Shown here piece after piece: positions 53,589 through 62,723 of a stretch of DNA of 64,000 nucleotides. The notes beneath the pieces were generated by a model. It did no database searches. It was given only the letters and a program-made list of their open reading frames with translations, and was not told where the DNA came from. Origin of the DNA: Pantoea sp. Mb-10 (GTDB taxonomy: Bacteria; Pseudomonadota; Gammaproteobacteria; Enterobacterales; Enterobacteriaceae); the NCBI RefSeq assembly GCF_021272205.1, contig NZ_JAJSDX010000003.1:248001-312000 (forward strand), written 5' to 3'. The translations under genes were made by a program, and so were the position numbers. How positions within the stretch are numbered: the stretch's first letter is position 1; each line of letters begins with the position of its first letter.

Positions 53589-54019
53589 GCTTTTTGCCTC
53601 CGATTACGCAGCCAGCATTGCAGCGCGCAATCGTCCGTAAGCGCCTGCTGCTGCCGCTGCGCCTCCTGCGCCTGCGCGTCACGCTGCTGCGCCAGCATCA
53701 GCGCAAAGCGCTTTTCTTTGCAGGCCTCGTCGAGCAGCTGCGCCTGTAACACCTGCTGCTGCTGTTCAGCCAGTTGCACGGCCTGACGCTGCCCGTTCAC
53801 CAAACGCTGGAGGTGCGTTTTATAACGCGCCAGATTACCGAGCTGAGCAGGCTCCATGCGGGCCGAGATCTCGCCCAGCCGGGTTAAGGCTTCAATGTTG
53901 CTGTGGTAGCGCCGCACCTGCTGCTGCTGCTGCGCCAGCTGGCTTCCCAGCGCGTCAACGTTGCGTGCCCGCAGGTCGCGAAGCTGTGACAAAGTCACAA
54001 GAAGAGAGGGTCTGTTCAT
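53585..54019 (-). CDS. lfiJ: LfiJ, export chaperone/ATPase stalk (FliJ-like)
   Basis: 144 aa almost entirely coiled coil (Gln/Arg/Leu-rich), length and place of FliJ, which works with the ATPase LfiI. Low sequence conservation is usual in this family; the call rests on coiled coil and order after lfiI. Confidence 0.85.
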   Translation of the reverse strand: MNRPSLLVTLSQLRDLRARNVDALGSQLAQQQQQVRRYHSNIEALTRLGEISARMEPAQLGNLARYKTHLQRLVNGQRQAVQLAEQQQQVLQAQLLDEACKEKRFALMLAQQRDAQAQEAQRQQQALTDDCALQCWLRNRRQKA

Positions 54020-54027
54020 ATCAACCT

Positions 54028-55341
54028 TTATGGCTGGCTCAAGGCCAGCAGTGCGTCAATGGCGTCGGCCAGCGCGGCAGGCTGTTCAACCGGCTGACAA
54101 AGAAACTGGGTGATGGCGGGAAAGAGTCGCACCGCGCGATCGGCTTGCGCATCCACACCCGCCACGTAGCCACCCAGCGGCAGCAGCGGCTTGATGGCCA
54201 TATAGTCGGCGTAGAGCTGCTTCAGCGCGCGCGCCGCCTGCTGATGCGCGGGTGCGGTCACCAGACTCATACAGCGGCTGATGCTTTGACCGATATCAAT
54301 TGCAGGGTAATGTCCCGCTTCCGCCAGCTGGCGCGTTAAAACAATATGGCCATCCAGCACGGCGCGCGCGCAGTCAACGATGGGATCCTGCTGATCGTCC
54401 CCTTCCGCCAGTACGGTATAAATGGCCGTCATGCTGCCCGCGCCGTCGCTGTTCCCGGCGCGCTCCACCAGCCGGGGAATGATGCCAAAGGCCGAGGGCG
54501 GATAGCCTTTGGTGGCAGGTGGCTCACCGAGCGACAGGGCGATTTCGCGCTGCGCCATGGCGTAGCGCGTGAGTGAATCCACCAGCAGCAGCACGTCATA
54601 ACCGGCGTCGCGATACCACGCGGCCAGCGTGTGACAAAGCTCGGTGGCTTTAAGGCGCATCAGCGGTGATTCATCGGCAGGTGCCGCCACCACCACCGAT
54701 TTCGCCCTGCCCACGGCCCCCAGGGCGTGCTCAATAAATTCCTTCACTTCGCGTCCGCGCTCGCCAATTAATCCGACGATCACCACTTGTGCGCTGGTGG
54801 CGCGGGTGATCATGCCGAGCAGCACGCTTTTACCCACGCCCGACCCGGCCATCAATCCCACGCGCTGACCTTTGCCGATGGTCAACAAGCCGTTGATGGC
54901 ATTCACACCCACGTCAAGCGGTTCTGACACGGCTTTGCGCGTCAGCGGGTGGATCTGCGTGGGCCGAACGGGAAGCACCGCCGTGCCGCCGGGCTTGGGC
55001 TTGCCGTCGAGCGGTTCACCAAGGCCGTTGACGACCCGTCCCAGCCAGCTCTCCCCGATCATCAGCGCGTTCTGTTCCTCTTCCGGGAACACGCGCGCGC
55101 CCGCGATTAACCCAGCGGGCGTTTTGTAGGGCATCAGCCAGGTGGTCTCACGGTCAAAGCCCACCACCTGCGCCGCCAATAACGTACCGTCTGCCTGTTC
55201 AATACTGCATCGCTGTCCCACTACCAGACGGCAGCCAACGCACTCCAGCAGCAGGCCGCTGACGCGTACCAGCCTTCCGGCAACGCGCGCCAGCGGAATG
55301 TTGTTCAACGATTGCAGCAGGTGTTCAACGGTGCGCGTCAT
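54028..55341 (-). CDS. lfiI: LfiI, flagellum-specific export ATPase (FliI-like)
   Basis: 437 aa from the ATG that overlaps the lfiH stop (TGATG). Walker A GLMAGSGVGKSVLLG, Walker B DVLLLVDSLTRYAMAQRE, and the FliI/YscN motif GEPPATKGYPPSAFGIIPRL. Powers substrate release from chaperones at the export gate. Confidence 0.96.
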   Translation of the reverse strand: MTRTVEHLLQSLNNIPLARVAGRLVRVSGLLLECVGCRLVVGQRCSIEQADGTLLAAQVVGFDRETTWLMPYKTPAGLIAGARVFPEEEQNALMIGESWLGRVVNGLGEPLDGKPKPGGTAVLPVRPTQIHPLTRKAVSEPLDVGVNAINGLLTIGKGQRVGLMAGSGVGKSVLLGMITRATSAQVVIVGLIGERGREVKEFIEHALGAVGRAKSVVVAAPADESPLMRLKATELCHTLAAWYRDAGYDVLLLVDSLTRYAMAQREIALSLGEPPATKGYPPSAFGIIPRLVERAGNSDGAGSMTAIYTVLAEGDDQQDPIVDCARAVLDGHIVLTRQLAEAGHYPAIDIGQSISRCMSLVTAPAHQQAARALKQLYADYMAIKPLLPLGGYVAGVDAQADRAVRLFPAITQFLCQPVEQPAALADAIDALLALSQP

Positions 55342-56030
55342 CACGGTTCCGGCTCCGTATCCGTCTGTTCAGGGCCGGCTAAATTCTCTTGCAGCACCTT
55401 GAGGCACTGACTCAAACGCTGGTTGCAGCCGATATCCATTTCATTGTCATCGGTGAGGATGCGGCATTCGCCTGGCGCCATCTCACCGTCCGCCACCAGC
55501 CCCCAGCGCGCGGCTTTTTCAGGCTCCAGCGCGGTAATACGCGCAAACTCCTCGGCGTTCAGCAGAATACGTATTGTCGTGGGTAACGTGGGCAAGCTGG
55601 CCAGCGCCTCGTCGATCAGCGCCAGCAGCTGCGTCGGCTGGAGTGCCAGCTCGCAGCGAATCACCTGGCGCGTGACTTTTTCCACCAGGGCGACAAGCTC
55701 CGTTTTGCGCTGCTGCGCCTGTGTTTCTGCCAGCGCTTGCAGGCGCGTTGTCAAGGCATCAAGCGGAGCCGCCGCCGTGAGAAAGTGCGCCAGCGCCTGC
55801 TGCTTGCCCGCCTCAAATCCCAACGGATGGCCCGCTTCACGCCCCTGCTGCAGACCGTCCTCGTACCCCTGATTTTTCCCCTGCGTCAGCCCTTGAGCAA
55901 AGCCTTCGCTGACGCCCTGCTGAAAGCCATCCAGACGCTGCCGCGACGTGGCCTCAGCCGATCCCTCGTTATCCAGCCCGGCTTTACGCAGCGGCGGAAA
56001 TTGGTGCAGGCGCATAGGTTGACGAGCCAT
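55341..56030 (-). CDS. lfiH: LfiH, regulator of the export ATPase (FliH-like)
   Basis: 229 aa. Glycine-repeat helix typical of FliH (FQQGVSEGFAQGLTQGKNQG, then YEDGLQQGREAGHPLGFEAG) at about 35-75, followed by a V-ATPase-like C-domain. ATGA-type overlap with lfiI. Confidence 0.92.
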   Translation of the reverse strand: MARQPMRLHQFPPLRKAGLDNEGSAEATSRQRLDGFQQGVSEGFAQGLTQGKNQGYEDGLQQGREAGHPLGFEAGKQQALAHFLTAAAPLDALTTRLQALAETQAQQRKTELVALVEKVTRQVIRCELALQPTQLLALIDEALASLPTLPTTIRILLNAEEFARITALEPEKAARWGLVADGEMAPGECRILTDDNEMDIGCNQRLSQCLKVLQENLAGPEQTDTEPEP

Positions 56031-56033
56031 CGC

Positions 56034-57071
56034 TTATTCCACCGTCTGTTCGCTGAAAAGCTGCACCTGAATGTCGCCGCTCTCTGCCAGCTCACGCACG
56101 CGCGCCATGATCTCTTTGCGTACCTGCTCAATGCGCGTAATGGGCACCGGTCCCAGCCGGGCGGTGGTGGTTTGCAGTAGCTGGACCTGACGACGCGGCA
56201 TGGCGTCATAGATGGCCTGTCGCAGTACCGTCTCAGTGCCCTTTAGCGCCACCGCCCACTGCTCCATCGGCACCGCCTCCATCAGACGCTGCAGCACGCT
56301 GCTACTCTGACGGCTGAGAATAAAGAACTCATACATCTCACTTTTTAGCTCATCCGCCACGGCTTCATCGCGCTGCTCAAGCTGCGACAGAAGCGCCTGT
56401 TGATTATTGCTAATGCGATTAACGATATTGGCAGCCTGGCGAAGACCCTGCACTTTTGAGCCATGCTCGGAGAGTACTGCGACGCCGCGGTCAATAAGTC
56501 GATCCAGCTCATCTACCACATCGCGATTGATGTCATCCAGCCGTGCCACGCGATAGAGGATCTCGTTTTGGCGCGCCACCTCGAGCTGAGCGAGCACCCC
56601 GGCGGCAACATCAGGCGGTAAAAAGGCAAGAAACACCGCCTGCAGCTGCAAATGCTCCTGGTCAATCATCGCAGCAAGCTGCGGCGTATCCACCCACTGC
56701 AAACGCGCCATCCGGTGACGGATTTCATCGCCGTAAATACCGTTGATCACGCTGCGGGCAATTTCACCGCCCAGCGCGCGCTCAAGGATATTGCGCAGAT
56801 AACTGCGCGACGCGCCGTTAATACCGCTCTGCTCGCGGTAGTCCTGAAAAAACGTATTGATTGCAAGGCGCGCGTGCGTGACTTTGACGCCGTGCAGGCG
56901 CGCCATGGTTTCAGAAAGCCGCAAGACCTCCTCGCGGCTCATTTTTCGCATCACCTGTGCGGCCGCCTCTTCGCCGATGCTGAGCAGAACGATCGCAGCA
57001 TGTTCCAGCCGCGAACGGGTTTTCTGCCCTTCAGAATGTTTGGTGCTTTTACTTGCTGCTGCTTCGCTCAT
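56034..57071 (-). CDS. lfiG: LfiG, rotor/switch protein (FliG-like)
   Basis: 345 aa with N, middle and C domains of FliG; AAIVLLSIGEEAAAQVMRKM at the start and WAVALKGTETVLRQAIYDAM in the torque domain. Aligned without gaps to the remembered E. coli FliG torque helix, K264 and R281 are kept but D288, D289 and R297 become Thr, Thr and Pro, so the charge pattern facing the stator is altered. The start lies inside the end of lfiF (23-base overlap). Confidence 0.93.
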   Translation of the reverse strand: MSEAAASKSTKHSEGQKTRSRLEHAAIVLLSIGEEAAAQVMRKMSREEVLRLSETMARLHGVKVTHARLAINTFFQDYREQSGINGASRSYLRNILERALGGEIARSVINGIYGDEIRHRMARLQWVDTPQLAAMIDQEHLQLQAVFLAFLPPDVAAGVLAQLEVARQNEILYRVARLDDINRDVVDELDRLIDRGVAVLSEHGSKVQGLRQAANIVNRISNNQQALLSQLEQRDEAVADELKSEMYEFFILSRQSSSVLQRLMEAVPMEQWAVALKGTETVLRQAIYDAMPRRQVQLLQTTTARLGPVPITRIEQVRKEIMARVRELAESGDIQVQLFSEQTVE

Positions 57072-58635
57072 TGCTGCTGACCCACTGTTTCAACACGTCG
57101 GCGACGCGATCGGTTTCGCTCTGCGCCAGGGTTTGGAGGTAATTGATTTTGGTTTCAAGGCCGGAGCCCTGCGGCGGCAGATCGTCGCCGCTGAAACCAC
57201 TGTTGGGCAGCAACGGCGCATCCTCATTTTTTGCCTCGTCTTCAGCGGGTTCTGCCAATACCGGCGGCGAGGGTTGCGGTTGACGCGCCACGCGGCGCAT
57301 CATCGGCAGCAGTCCAAACAGCGTCACCAGCAGCGCCAGTAGACCGATTCCGCCGCGCTCCGCCCACTGCAGCACGCTGCGGCTCTCCCACCACGGGGGC
57401 GTGTGCTCCACCTCAACCGCTGGCGGGTTGAATGCCATCAGCGCCAGCGATAGGGCATCGCCACGCTGACTGTCAATGCCCGCCGCTTTGGCCAGCAGCG
57501 CGTTCATTTCCGTCTGCTGCGCCGCGCTCCAGGCTTTTACGCTGGTGGCGTTCTGGTTGAGCAGCACCGCCACCGTGAGTTTTTGCACGGCAAATCCGGC
57601 ATGCTGAATGTGGCGCACATCGCGATCCCATTTGAATTCACGCTGCGCCTGGCTGCGACTGGAAAGGGAAGCCGTCTCTTTGGCCGGGGCCGCCGTCACG
57701 GGACGATTGCTCAGTGAGCCGGGAATACCCATCGCGAGCGGTTCGTTACTGTTGTCCTGCGACAGCTGCTCGCGGGCAACGCGTGGCGCATTCAGAAAAC
57801 GCTCCTGCGTCTCTTCTATCTGGCTAAAATCCACGTGCGGCACGACGCTGACGCGAAAGTTTTCGCGCCCGACAATCGGCAGCAGCAAATTGGCGATGTT
57901 GCGCTCTACCTCTTCACGCATCTGCTGCACTCGCTCGCGGCCCCGGCGCTGATCTCCCCCGGCGTGCGCGTGCGCGATGTTAGCCGAGAGCAATGTCCCC
58001 TGCTGATCCACCACGCTGACCCGTTCGGGCGACATACCCGGTACGCTGCCCGCCACCAGGCTCACGATGGCGCCCACCTGCTCATCATTGAGATGACGGC
58101 CGGACTTGAGGCGCACCATCACCGAGGCGGTGCTGTTGGGCTTATTCGCCAGCACAAATGCGCTGCTCTCGGTGATCCCCAGATGCACGCGCGCATAAGC
58201 CACGCTCTCCAGCGCCATAATGCTTTGCGCGAGTTCCCCTTCCATGCTGCGGCGCAGGCGCACATTTTGGATAAACTGGCTGCTGCCTAGCATCTCCTCT
58301 TTATCCATGAGCCCATAGCCCTCCGGCGAGAGGGCCTTAATGCCCTTTGACGCCAGCGCCAGGCGCGCGTTAGGCAGGTCGTTCTCACGCACCAACAACA
58401 CGCCGCTGTCGGGCGCAACGCGATAGCGCATCCCCGCGTCGCTCAGGGCCGCGACCACATCGGCCATCGGTAGGTTCTCCTGCGAGCCAAAGAGTGCAGT
58501 CCAGCGGTTATTGCTCTGCCACAGCAGCGCCACCACCACCGCGGTAATCACCGCCGCAATCGCAGCAGGCAGAAGCCATCGCTTGATGACGGCTGGCGCA
58601 GTCGCTGACAGCTGTGACGCGAGTTTTTTCAGCAC
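57049..58635 (-). CDS. lfiF: LfiF, MS-ring protein (FliF-like, GTG start)
   Basis: 528 aa starting with GTG (MLKKLASQLSATAPAVIKRW) with AAGGAGCGATT ahead. Two membrane helices (about 22-44 and 428-448) flank the periplasmic ring-building motifs (YRVAPDSGVLLVRENDLPNA, YARVHLGITESS). The C-terminal tail (LQTLAQSETDRVADVLKQWV) binds LfiG. Confidence 0.95.
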   Translation of the reverse strand: MLKKLASQLSATAPAVIKRWLLPAAIAAVITAVVVALLWQSNNRWTALFGSQENLPMADVVAALSDAGMRYRVAPDSGVLLVRENDLPNARLALASKGIKALSPEGYGLMDKEEMLGSSQFIQNVRLRRSMEGELAQSIMALESVAYARVHLGITESSAFVLANKPNSTASVMVRLKSGRHLNDEQVGAIVSLVAGSVPGMSPERVSVVDQQGTLLSANIAHAHAGGDQRRGRERVQQMREEVERNIANLLLPIVGRENFRVSVVPHVDFSQIEETQERFLNAPRVAREQLSQDNSNEPLAMGIPGSLSNRPVTAAPAKETASLSSRSQAQREFKWDRDVRHIQHAGFAVQKLTVAVLLNQNATSVKAWSAAQQTEMNALLAKAAGIDSQRGDALSLALMAFNPPAVEVEHTPPWWESRSVLQWAERGGIGLLALLVTLFGLLPMMRRVARQPQPSPPVLAEPAEDEAKNEDAPLLPNSGFSGDDLPPQGSGLETKINYLQTLAQSETDRVADVLKQWVSSNERSSSK

Positions 58636-58644
58636 AATCGCTCC

Positions 58645-58980
58645 TTAAAGTGGACTGTTCATCACGTCATCAATGCCTTGCTGCAGCTTATTGCGCACCT
58701 GCAGCAGCGCCGAAAAAGCCACGCTGGCCTTCTGGCTCTCGATCATGGCACTGCTCAGATCGTCACTCAGTCCCATATCAATGGCTTGCTGCTGCTGTGC
58801 CGCGCTTCGCTGCAACCGGTCAACCCGATCCAACGTGGCTTCCAGCACCTGTTTGAAATCCGGTGCGTCGAGTGAAACCGGCTGTATTGATGCCATGCGC
58901 GGCGAACCGATGGGGGTAATCACTGGCACATCAGCCAGCATGGCCGCCTGAAAGGACGGAAAAGTCAGTGCTTCGGTCAT
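58645..58980 (-). CDS. lfiE: LfiE, MS ring-rod junction protein (FliE-like)
   Basis: 111 aa; C-terminal SQKASVAFSALLQVRNKLQQ is the FliE signature. 11 bases after lafK and 9 before lfiF, so lafK-lfiEFGHIJ-GT2-lafV reads as one transcriptional unit. Confidence 0.92.
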   Translation of the reverse strand: MTEALTFPSFQAAMLADVPVITPIGSPRMASIQPVSLDAPDFKQVLEATLDRVDRLQRSAAQQQQAIDMGLSDDLSSAMIESQKASVAFSALLQVRNKLQQGIDDVMNSPL

Positions 58981-58991
58981 AACGATGTTCC

Positions 58992-60008
58992 TTAAGAGAG
59001 ACTGCCGAGGTCGAAACCCTGTTCGCGCAGAGAGGCCAGCCGATAGCGCAGCGCGCGTGGCGTAATACCGAGGAATTCGGCCGTTCGCGATCGGTTTCCC
59101 TGATAGCGCTTCAGGAGTTCAAGGATGTACTGCGACTCTGCACGCCGACCGTGGCGCCGGATGTGGCCGTTATCGAGCGCCTCGACGTCCTCAGACGCAG
59201 GCTCCATTTCGGCGGGCATCAGGCCGTTTCGGCTTTGCAGTTGGAAACAGGCGGCGCTGAGATCGCCATTGCCACACATGATCAGGCCGCGCTGCAGGAT
59301 GTTTTCTAACTCACGCACGTTACCGGGCCAGGAATAGTGCAGTAATGCTTCCCGTCCACAGACGGTAAGGTGAGGTGAATGGCTGACGAACGACTGGTAT
59401 TTTTCAATAAAGCGCTCAGCCAGCGGAATAATGTCGGCAGTTCGTTCGCGCAGTGGCGCAATATGCATCATGACCACTGACAGCCGGTAGTAGAGATCCT
59501 GACGGAATCGTCCTTCACTGATTTCTACGTCTAAATTTTTATTGGTCGATGCAATAATCCGAATATCCAGCGGGATCTTTTTATGGCTGCCTAAACGCTC
59601 AACCTCCTGCTCCTGTAATACCCGCAGCAATTTCACCTGCAGCGCTAGCGGCATATCCCCTATTTCATCCAGTAATAGGGTGCCGCCATTAGCCAACTCA
59701 AACTTTCCGGGTTGGCTAGAGATCGCCCCGGTAAAAGCACCTTTCTCATAACCGAAGAGCATCGCTTCCAGCATATTTTCTGGGATGGCCGCGCAATTCA
59801 CCGCAACGTAGGGTGCGCGCTGAGAAAATGCGTGATGGTGAATGTATTTTGCAACACACTCTTTTCCCGTGCCGGTTTCTCCGGTAATTAAAACCGGCAC
59901 ATTATATTTGGCAACGCGCTTTGCCATGCTAAAGAGTTGAACACTATCCGGCGAGTGCGCAATAAAATCTTCAGCATAGGCTTTATTTGACTGTGTGAAA
60001 TTCAACAT
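58992..60008 (-). CDS. lafK: LafK, sigma-54-dependent activator of lateral flagella
   Basis: 338 aa. AAA+ domain (about 18-250): Walker A ITGETGTGKECVAKY, the sigma-54 contact motif GAFTGA (in EKGAFTGAISS), Walker B GGTLLLDEIGDMPLALQ, sensor II YSWPGNVRELEN. Fis-type HTH at about 290-330 (RSRTAEFLGITPRALRYRL). The N-terminal receiver domain found in FleQ/FlrC-type and many other activators is absent: the AAA+ domain begins within 20 residues, so activity is probably set by expression level. Its targets are the two sigma-54 promoters in this window. Confidence 0.93.
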   Translation of the reverse strand: MLNFTQSNKAYAEDFIAHSPDSVQLFSMAKRVAKYNVPVLITGETGTGKECVAKYIHHHAFSQRAPYVAVNCAAIPENMLEAMLFGYEKGAFTGAISSQPGKFELANGGTLLLDEIGDMPLALQVKLLRVLQEQEVERLGSHKKIPLDIRIIASTNKNLDVEISEGRFRQDLYYRLSVVMMHIAPLRERTADIIPLAERFIEKYQSFVSHSPHLTVCGREALLHYSWPGNVRELENILQRGLIMCGNGDLSAACFQLQSRNGLMPAEMEPASEDVEALDNGHIRRHGRRAESQYILELLKRYQGNRSRTAEFLGITPRALRYRLASLREQGFDLGSLS

Positions 60009-60469
60009 AGCTCGCTTCCTTCAAATTGGGGAAAACACCCATCACGGGAAGGCCCCCAACTTAAATACCTCAATCTTATATCTATGTAACGATATATTTT
60101 GCCATTTCAGAAACCCCCTACATCATAAAGATGAATATTCCTGGTTCGTCTGTATTGCATGGGAGCGACGAGTATACTTACCAGAAAAGTCTTATCTACA
60201 ACCATTACAGTATTAAAATATTAATGCAATAAAATCATACATTTAATGATTTAACCATTTTTAAATATTAATTACATGAAAGATTAATAATGCATTAAAC
60301 GTTGTTTTAAATATTTTTGAACATTAATTTAAGCAAGACAAAAACAGAACATCACGAACAGGCGTGAACGTCACATTGATTATTCTGACGCGCTAACGCA
60401 CACCGTAACTCTGTTAATTGAAACCTGCCCTTCTGCGCGTTACGCAAATTTATTGTCGGGAGTGAAGCC
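60009..60469. other. Long AT-rich divergent region between lafK and lfiM
   Basis: 461 bases, very AT-rich (for instance the ATTAATGCAATAAAATCATA tract near 60220), between the two oppositely read early operons. No gene and no sigma-54 promoter with correct spacing was found on either strand. It is the likely master control region and a possible silencing/H-NS target. Confidence 0.55.
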
Positions 60470-61327
60470 ATGTCGCTACGCAGCAAAAAGAACAAAATAA
60501 GGATTTACCCACCGGCGAATCATCCTGAGCTGATGCCGCTGGACGTTGGCAAACTTGGCCGTCCTTATCACAAAGTCCCGTCAATGTTTAAAGATAACCG
60601 CGATCGCCTTGACTCTAAGCTGGGCATCTATTTTCTGAAAAAATTTCGCGTCAATGCAGGTTTAAAGGACTTAGCGTTTCACATGGACTGCACGATAAAG
60701 CAGGCCAGCTTGTTTAGCAGTGAAGCGGGAAATCTGGGCTTTACGATTGATCGCGCCTTATTACTCACTCTGCTGCATGATTATTACGGTTTAACGCGCG
60801 ATGACCAGAATATGGCAGAAGTAGAGCGCGTCCCGGTGACAAAAACCGAAGAGCGGATGCTGAATAAGCTGGCTTACGATCTGGTGGATTTAGTGTGTGA
60901 TGACGCTCTCTTTCCTGAACCGCTGCACATTAAAACTGACCCTGCCGCGTTAATCACGCACTGGTCGTACCGTATCGATTTTTTTCTCGACGGTTACGAG
61001 GGCGGTCAATTTTCTTTACTGCTGGATGCCGGGCACGTTGATCGCTTGCTCTGCACGCTGCGCCAACCCGCTGAACATGCCCAAGCGGCCATCTTTCCGT
61101 CGCAACCCTGCTTTCGCCAGCTGCCGGTGCGCCTGCGCGGCCGGTTGGCCTCGCTGCCATTGACCGTGGCGGATTTGGCCCGTCTGCAGCCCAACGATGT
61201 ACTGCCTTTCGCCATGAACGACCGCATTCCGCTGCTGGTAGGTAATCAGCCGCTGTTCAGCGCCGTCATTTGCGAGGATCGCGGCAAACTTTACTTTTCT
61301 GACCTGAGTGAACGTGCGAGTGACTAA
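60470..61327 (+). CDS. lfiM: LfiM, switch protein (FliM-like, divergent)
   Basis: 285 aa against about 334 for FliM. The C-terminal SPOA domain (about 200-280, ending RIPLLVGNQPLFSAVICEDR) is recognisable and the middle segment VTKTEERMLNKLAYDLVDLV aligns with FliM. Missing are the N-terminal CheY-binding motif (the gene starts MSLRSKKNKIRIYPP) and the GGXG loop that contacts FliG (here HDYYGLTRDD). First gene of lfiMNPQR-lfhB; GGGAGTGAAGCC precedes the ATG. Confidence 0.88.
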   Translation: MSLRSKKNKIRIYPPANHPELMPLDVGKLGRPYHKVPSMFKDNRDRLDSKLGIYFLKKFRVNAGLKDLAFHMDCTIKQASLFSSEAGNLGFTIDRALLLTLLHDYYGLTRDDQNMAEVERVPVTKTEERMLNKLAYDLVDLVCDDALFPEPLHIKTDPAALITHWSYRIDFFLDGYEGGQFSLLLDAGHVDRLLCTLRQPAEHAQAAIFPSQPCFRQLPVRLRGRLASLPLTVADLARLQPNDVLPFAMNDRIPLLVGNQPLFSAVICEDRGKLYFSDLSERASD

Positions 61328-61328
61328 T

Positions 61329-61694
61329 ATGAGCGATTTAACCGATCTGGCGAGCGCCCTGGATATCGATTTCTCTCTGGAAACCGATGCCGAGACGCAG
61401 ACGCCCGCCACCCTGATAAAACCGGACACCGCGCGTAATCTGGCGTTGTTTAGCCGCATTCCGGTGACGCTGACGCTGGAGGTTGCGTCGGTGGAGATCT
61501 CGCTCGCCGAGCTTATCGGGGTGGGCAATGATTCCGTGATTGAACTGGATAAGCTGGCTGGCGAGCCGCTGGATGTCAAAGTCAACGGCATTCTGTTTGG
61601 CAAGGCTGAAGTCGTGGTGCTGAACGATAAGTACGGTTTGCGCCTGATCGCGTTTAACAATCACGATCTCAGCGAACTGGCAGGAGGCCTGTGA
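61329..61694 (+). CDS. lfiN: LfiN, switch protein (FliN-like)
   Basis: 121 aa from MSDLTDLASALDID, one base after the lfiM stop (a GTG start at 61308 is possible). The SPOA domain is strongly conserved: IPVTLTLEVASVEISLAELI, GNDSVIELDKLAGEPLDVKV, NDKYGLRLI. Forms the C-ring base. Confidence 0.93.
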   Translation: MSDLTDLASALDIDFSLETDAETQTPATLIKPDTARNLALFSRIPVTLTLEVASVEISLAELIGVGNDSVIELDKLAGEPLDVKVNGILFGKAEVVVLNDKYGLRLIAFNNHDLSELAGGL

Positions 61695-62452
61695 TGCCGC
61701 GGGTGACGCGCTGGACAATCAGCCTGGCGGGCATCACGCTGCTGCTAACCGGCCCGGCGCTGGCGCAGCAGAGCGGGTTGCCGCTGTTCTCGGCGCTGCC
61801 CACGCGCGAAGGTGGCCAGGAATACAGCGTTAAAATCGATATTCTGATTTTGATGACGCTGCTGAGTCTACTGCCCATCATGCTGCTGATGATGACCTGC
61901 TTCACCCGCTTCATTATTGTGCTGGCGCTGCTGCGCCAGGCGATTGGCCTCCAGCAAAGCCCGCCAAATAAAGTGCTGACCGGCATTGCGCTGGTGCTCA
62001 CGATGCTGGTGATGCGCCCCGTGTGGACCACCATTTACCATGACGCCGTGGTGCCGTACCAGAACCAGCAAATTGGCCTTAAACAGGCGTTGAGCATAGG
62101 TCAGGAACCGCTGAAAAGGTTCATGCTGTCACAAACGCACAGCACGGCGCTGGCGCAAATCATGACGATTGCGCACGCCAGCGGCGAAGCCAACGATCAA
62201 GATCTGTCGATCCTGGTGCCCGCCTTCGTGCTGAGCGAGCTAAAAACGGCGTTTAAAATTGGCTTCATGATCTATATCCCGTTCCTGGTGATCGATCTGA
62301 TCGTGTCCAGCATCTTAATGGCCATGGGCATGATGATGCTCTCGCCGCTCATTATCTCGCTGCCGTTTAAGCTGATTCTGTTTGTACTCTGCGACGGCTG
62401 GTCGCTGGTGGTGGGCACGCTGACGCACAGCGTGCAGGGCGTGGCGCTATGA
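61694..62452 (+). CDS. lfiP: LfiP, export gate protein (FliP-like)
   Basis: 252 aa. Cleavable signal peptide (ending GPALA-QQ) as in FliP, then four membrane helices with MMTCFTRFIIVLALLRQAIG and FVLSELKTAFKIGFMIYIPF. The ATG overlaps the lfiN stop (TGATG) and has AGGAGG at good distance. Confidence 0.95.
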   Translation: MPRVTRWTISLAGITLLLTGPALAQQSGLPLFSALPTREGGQEYSVKIDILILMTLLSLLPIMLLMMTCFTRFIIVLALLRQAIGLQQSPPNKVLTGIALVLTMLVMRPVWTTIYHDAVVPYQNQQIGLKQALSIGQEPLKRFMLSQTHSTALAQIMTIAHASGEANDQDLSILVPAFVLSELKTAFKIGFMIYIPFLVIDLIVSSILMAMGMMMLSPLIISLPFKLILFVLCDGWSLVVGTLTHSVQGVAL

Positions 62453-62721
62453 TGACGCTGGACGTGGCGGGCGACGTACTGGCCCAGGGATTGAAGCTGG
62501 TATTGTCGATCTCGGCGGTGGCGATTGTACCCAGCCTGCTTACCGGCCTGGCGGTGAGTATTTTTCAGGCCACCACCCAAATCAATGAACAGACGCTGAG
62601 TTTTTTGCCGCGTCTGGTGGTCACCCTGCTGGTGTTGGTGTTTGCCGGGAAATGGATGCTGACGCAGCTCATTGACTTCACGCAGCTTATTTTTCAGCAA
62701 GCGGCGGCGCTGGTAGGCTGA
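62449..62721 (+). CDS. lfiQ: LfiQ, export gate protein (FliQ-like)
   Basis: 90 aa with two membrane helices; PSLLTGLAVSIFQATTQINE and QTLSFLPRLVVTLLVLVFAG are FliQ signatures. ATGA overlap with lfiP. Confidence 0.95.
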   Translation: MMTLDVAGDVLAQGLKLVLSISAVAIVPSLLTGLAVSIFQATTQINEQTLSFLPRLVVTLLVLVFAGKWMLTQLIDFTQLIFQQAAALVG

Positions 62722-62723
62722 CC

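Noticed and set aside
60142-60158. TGG...TTGC pattern as a sigma-54 promoter before lfiM
   Set aside because: GG and GC are 12 bases apart instead of 10, and the -24 element lacks the CAC part.
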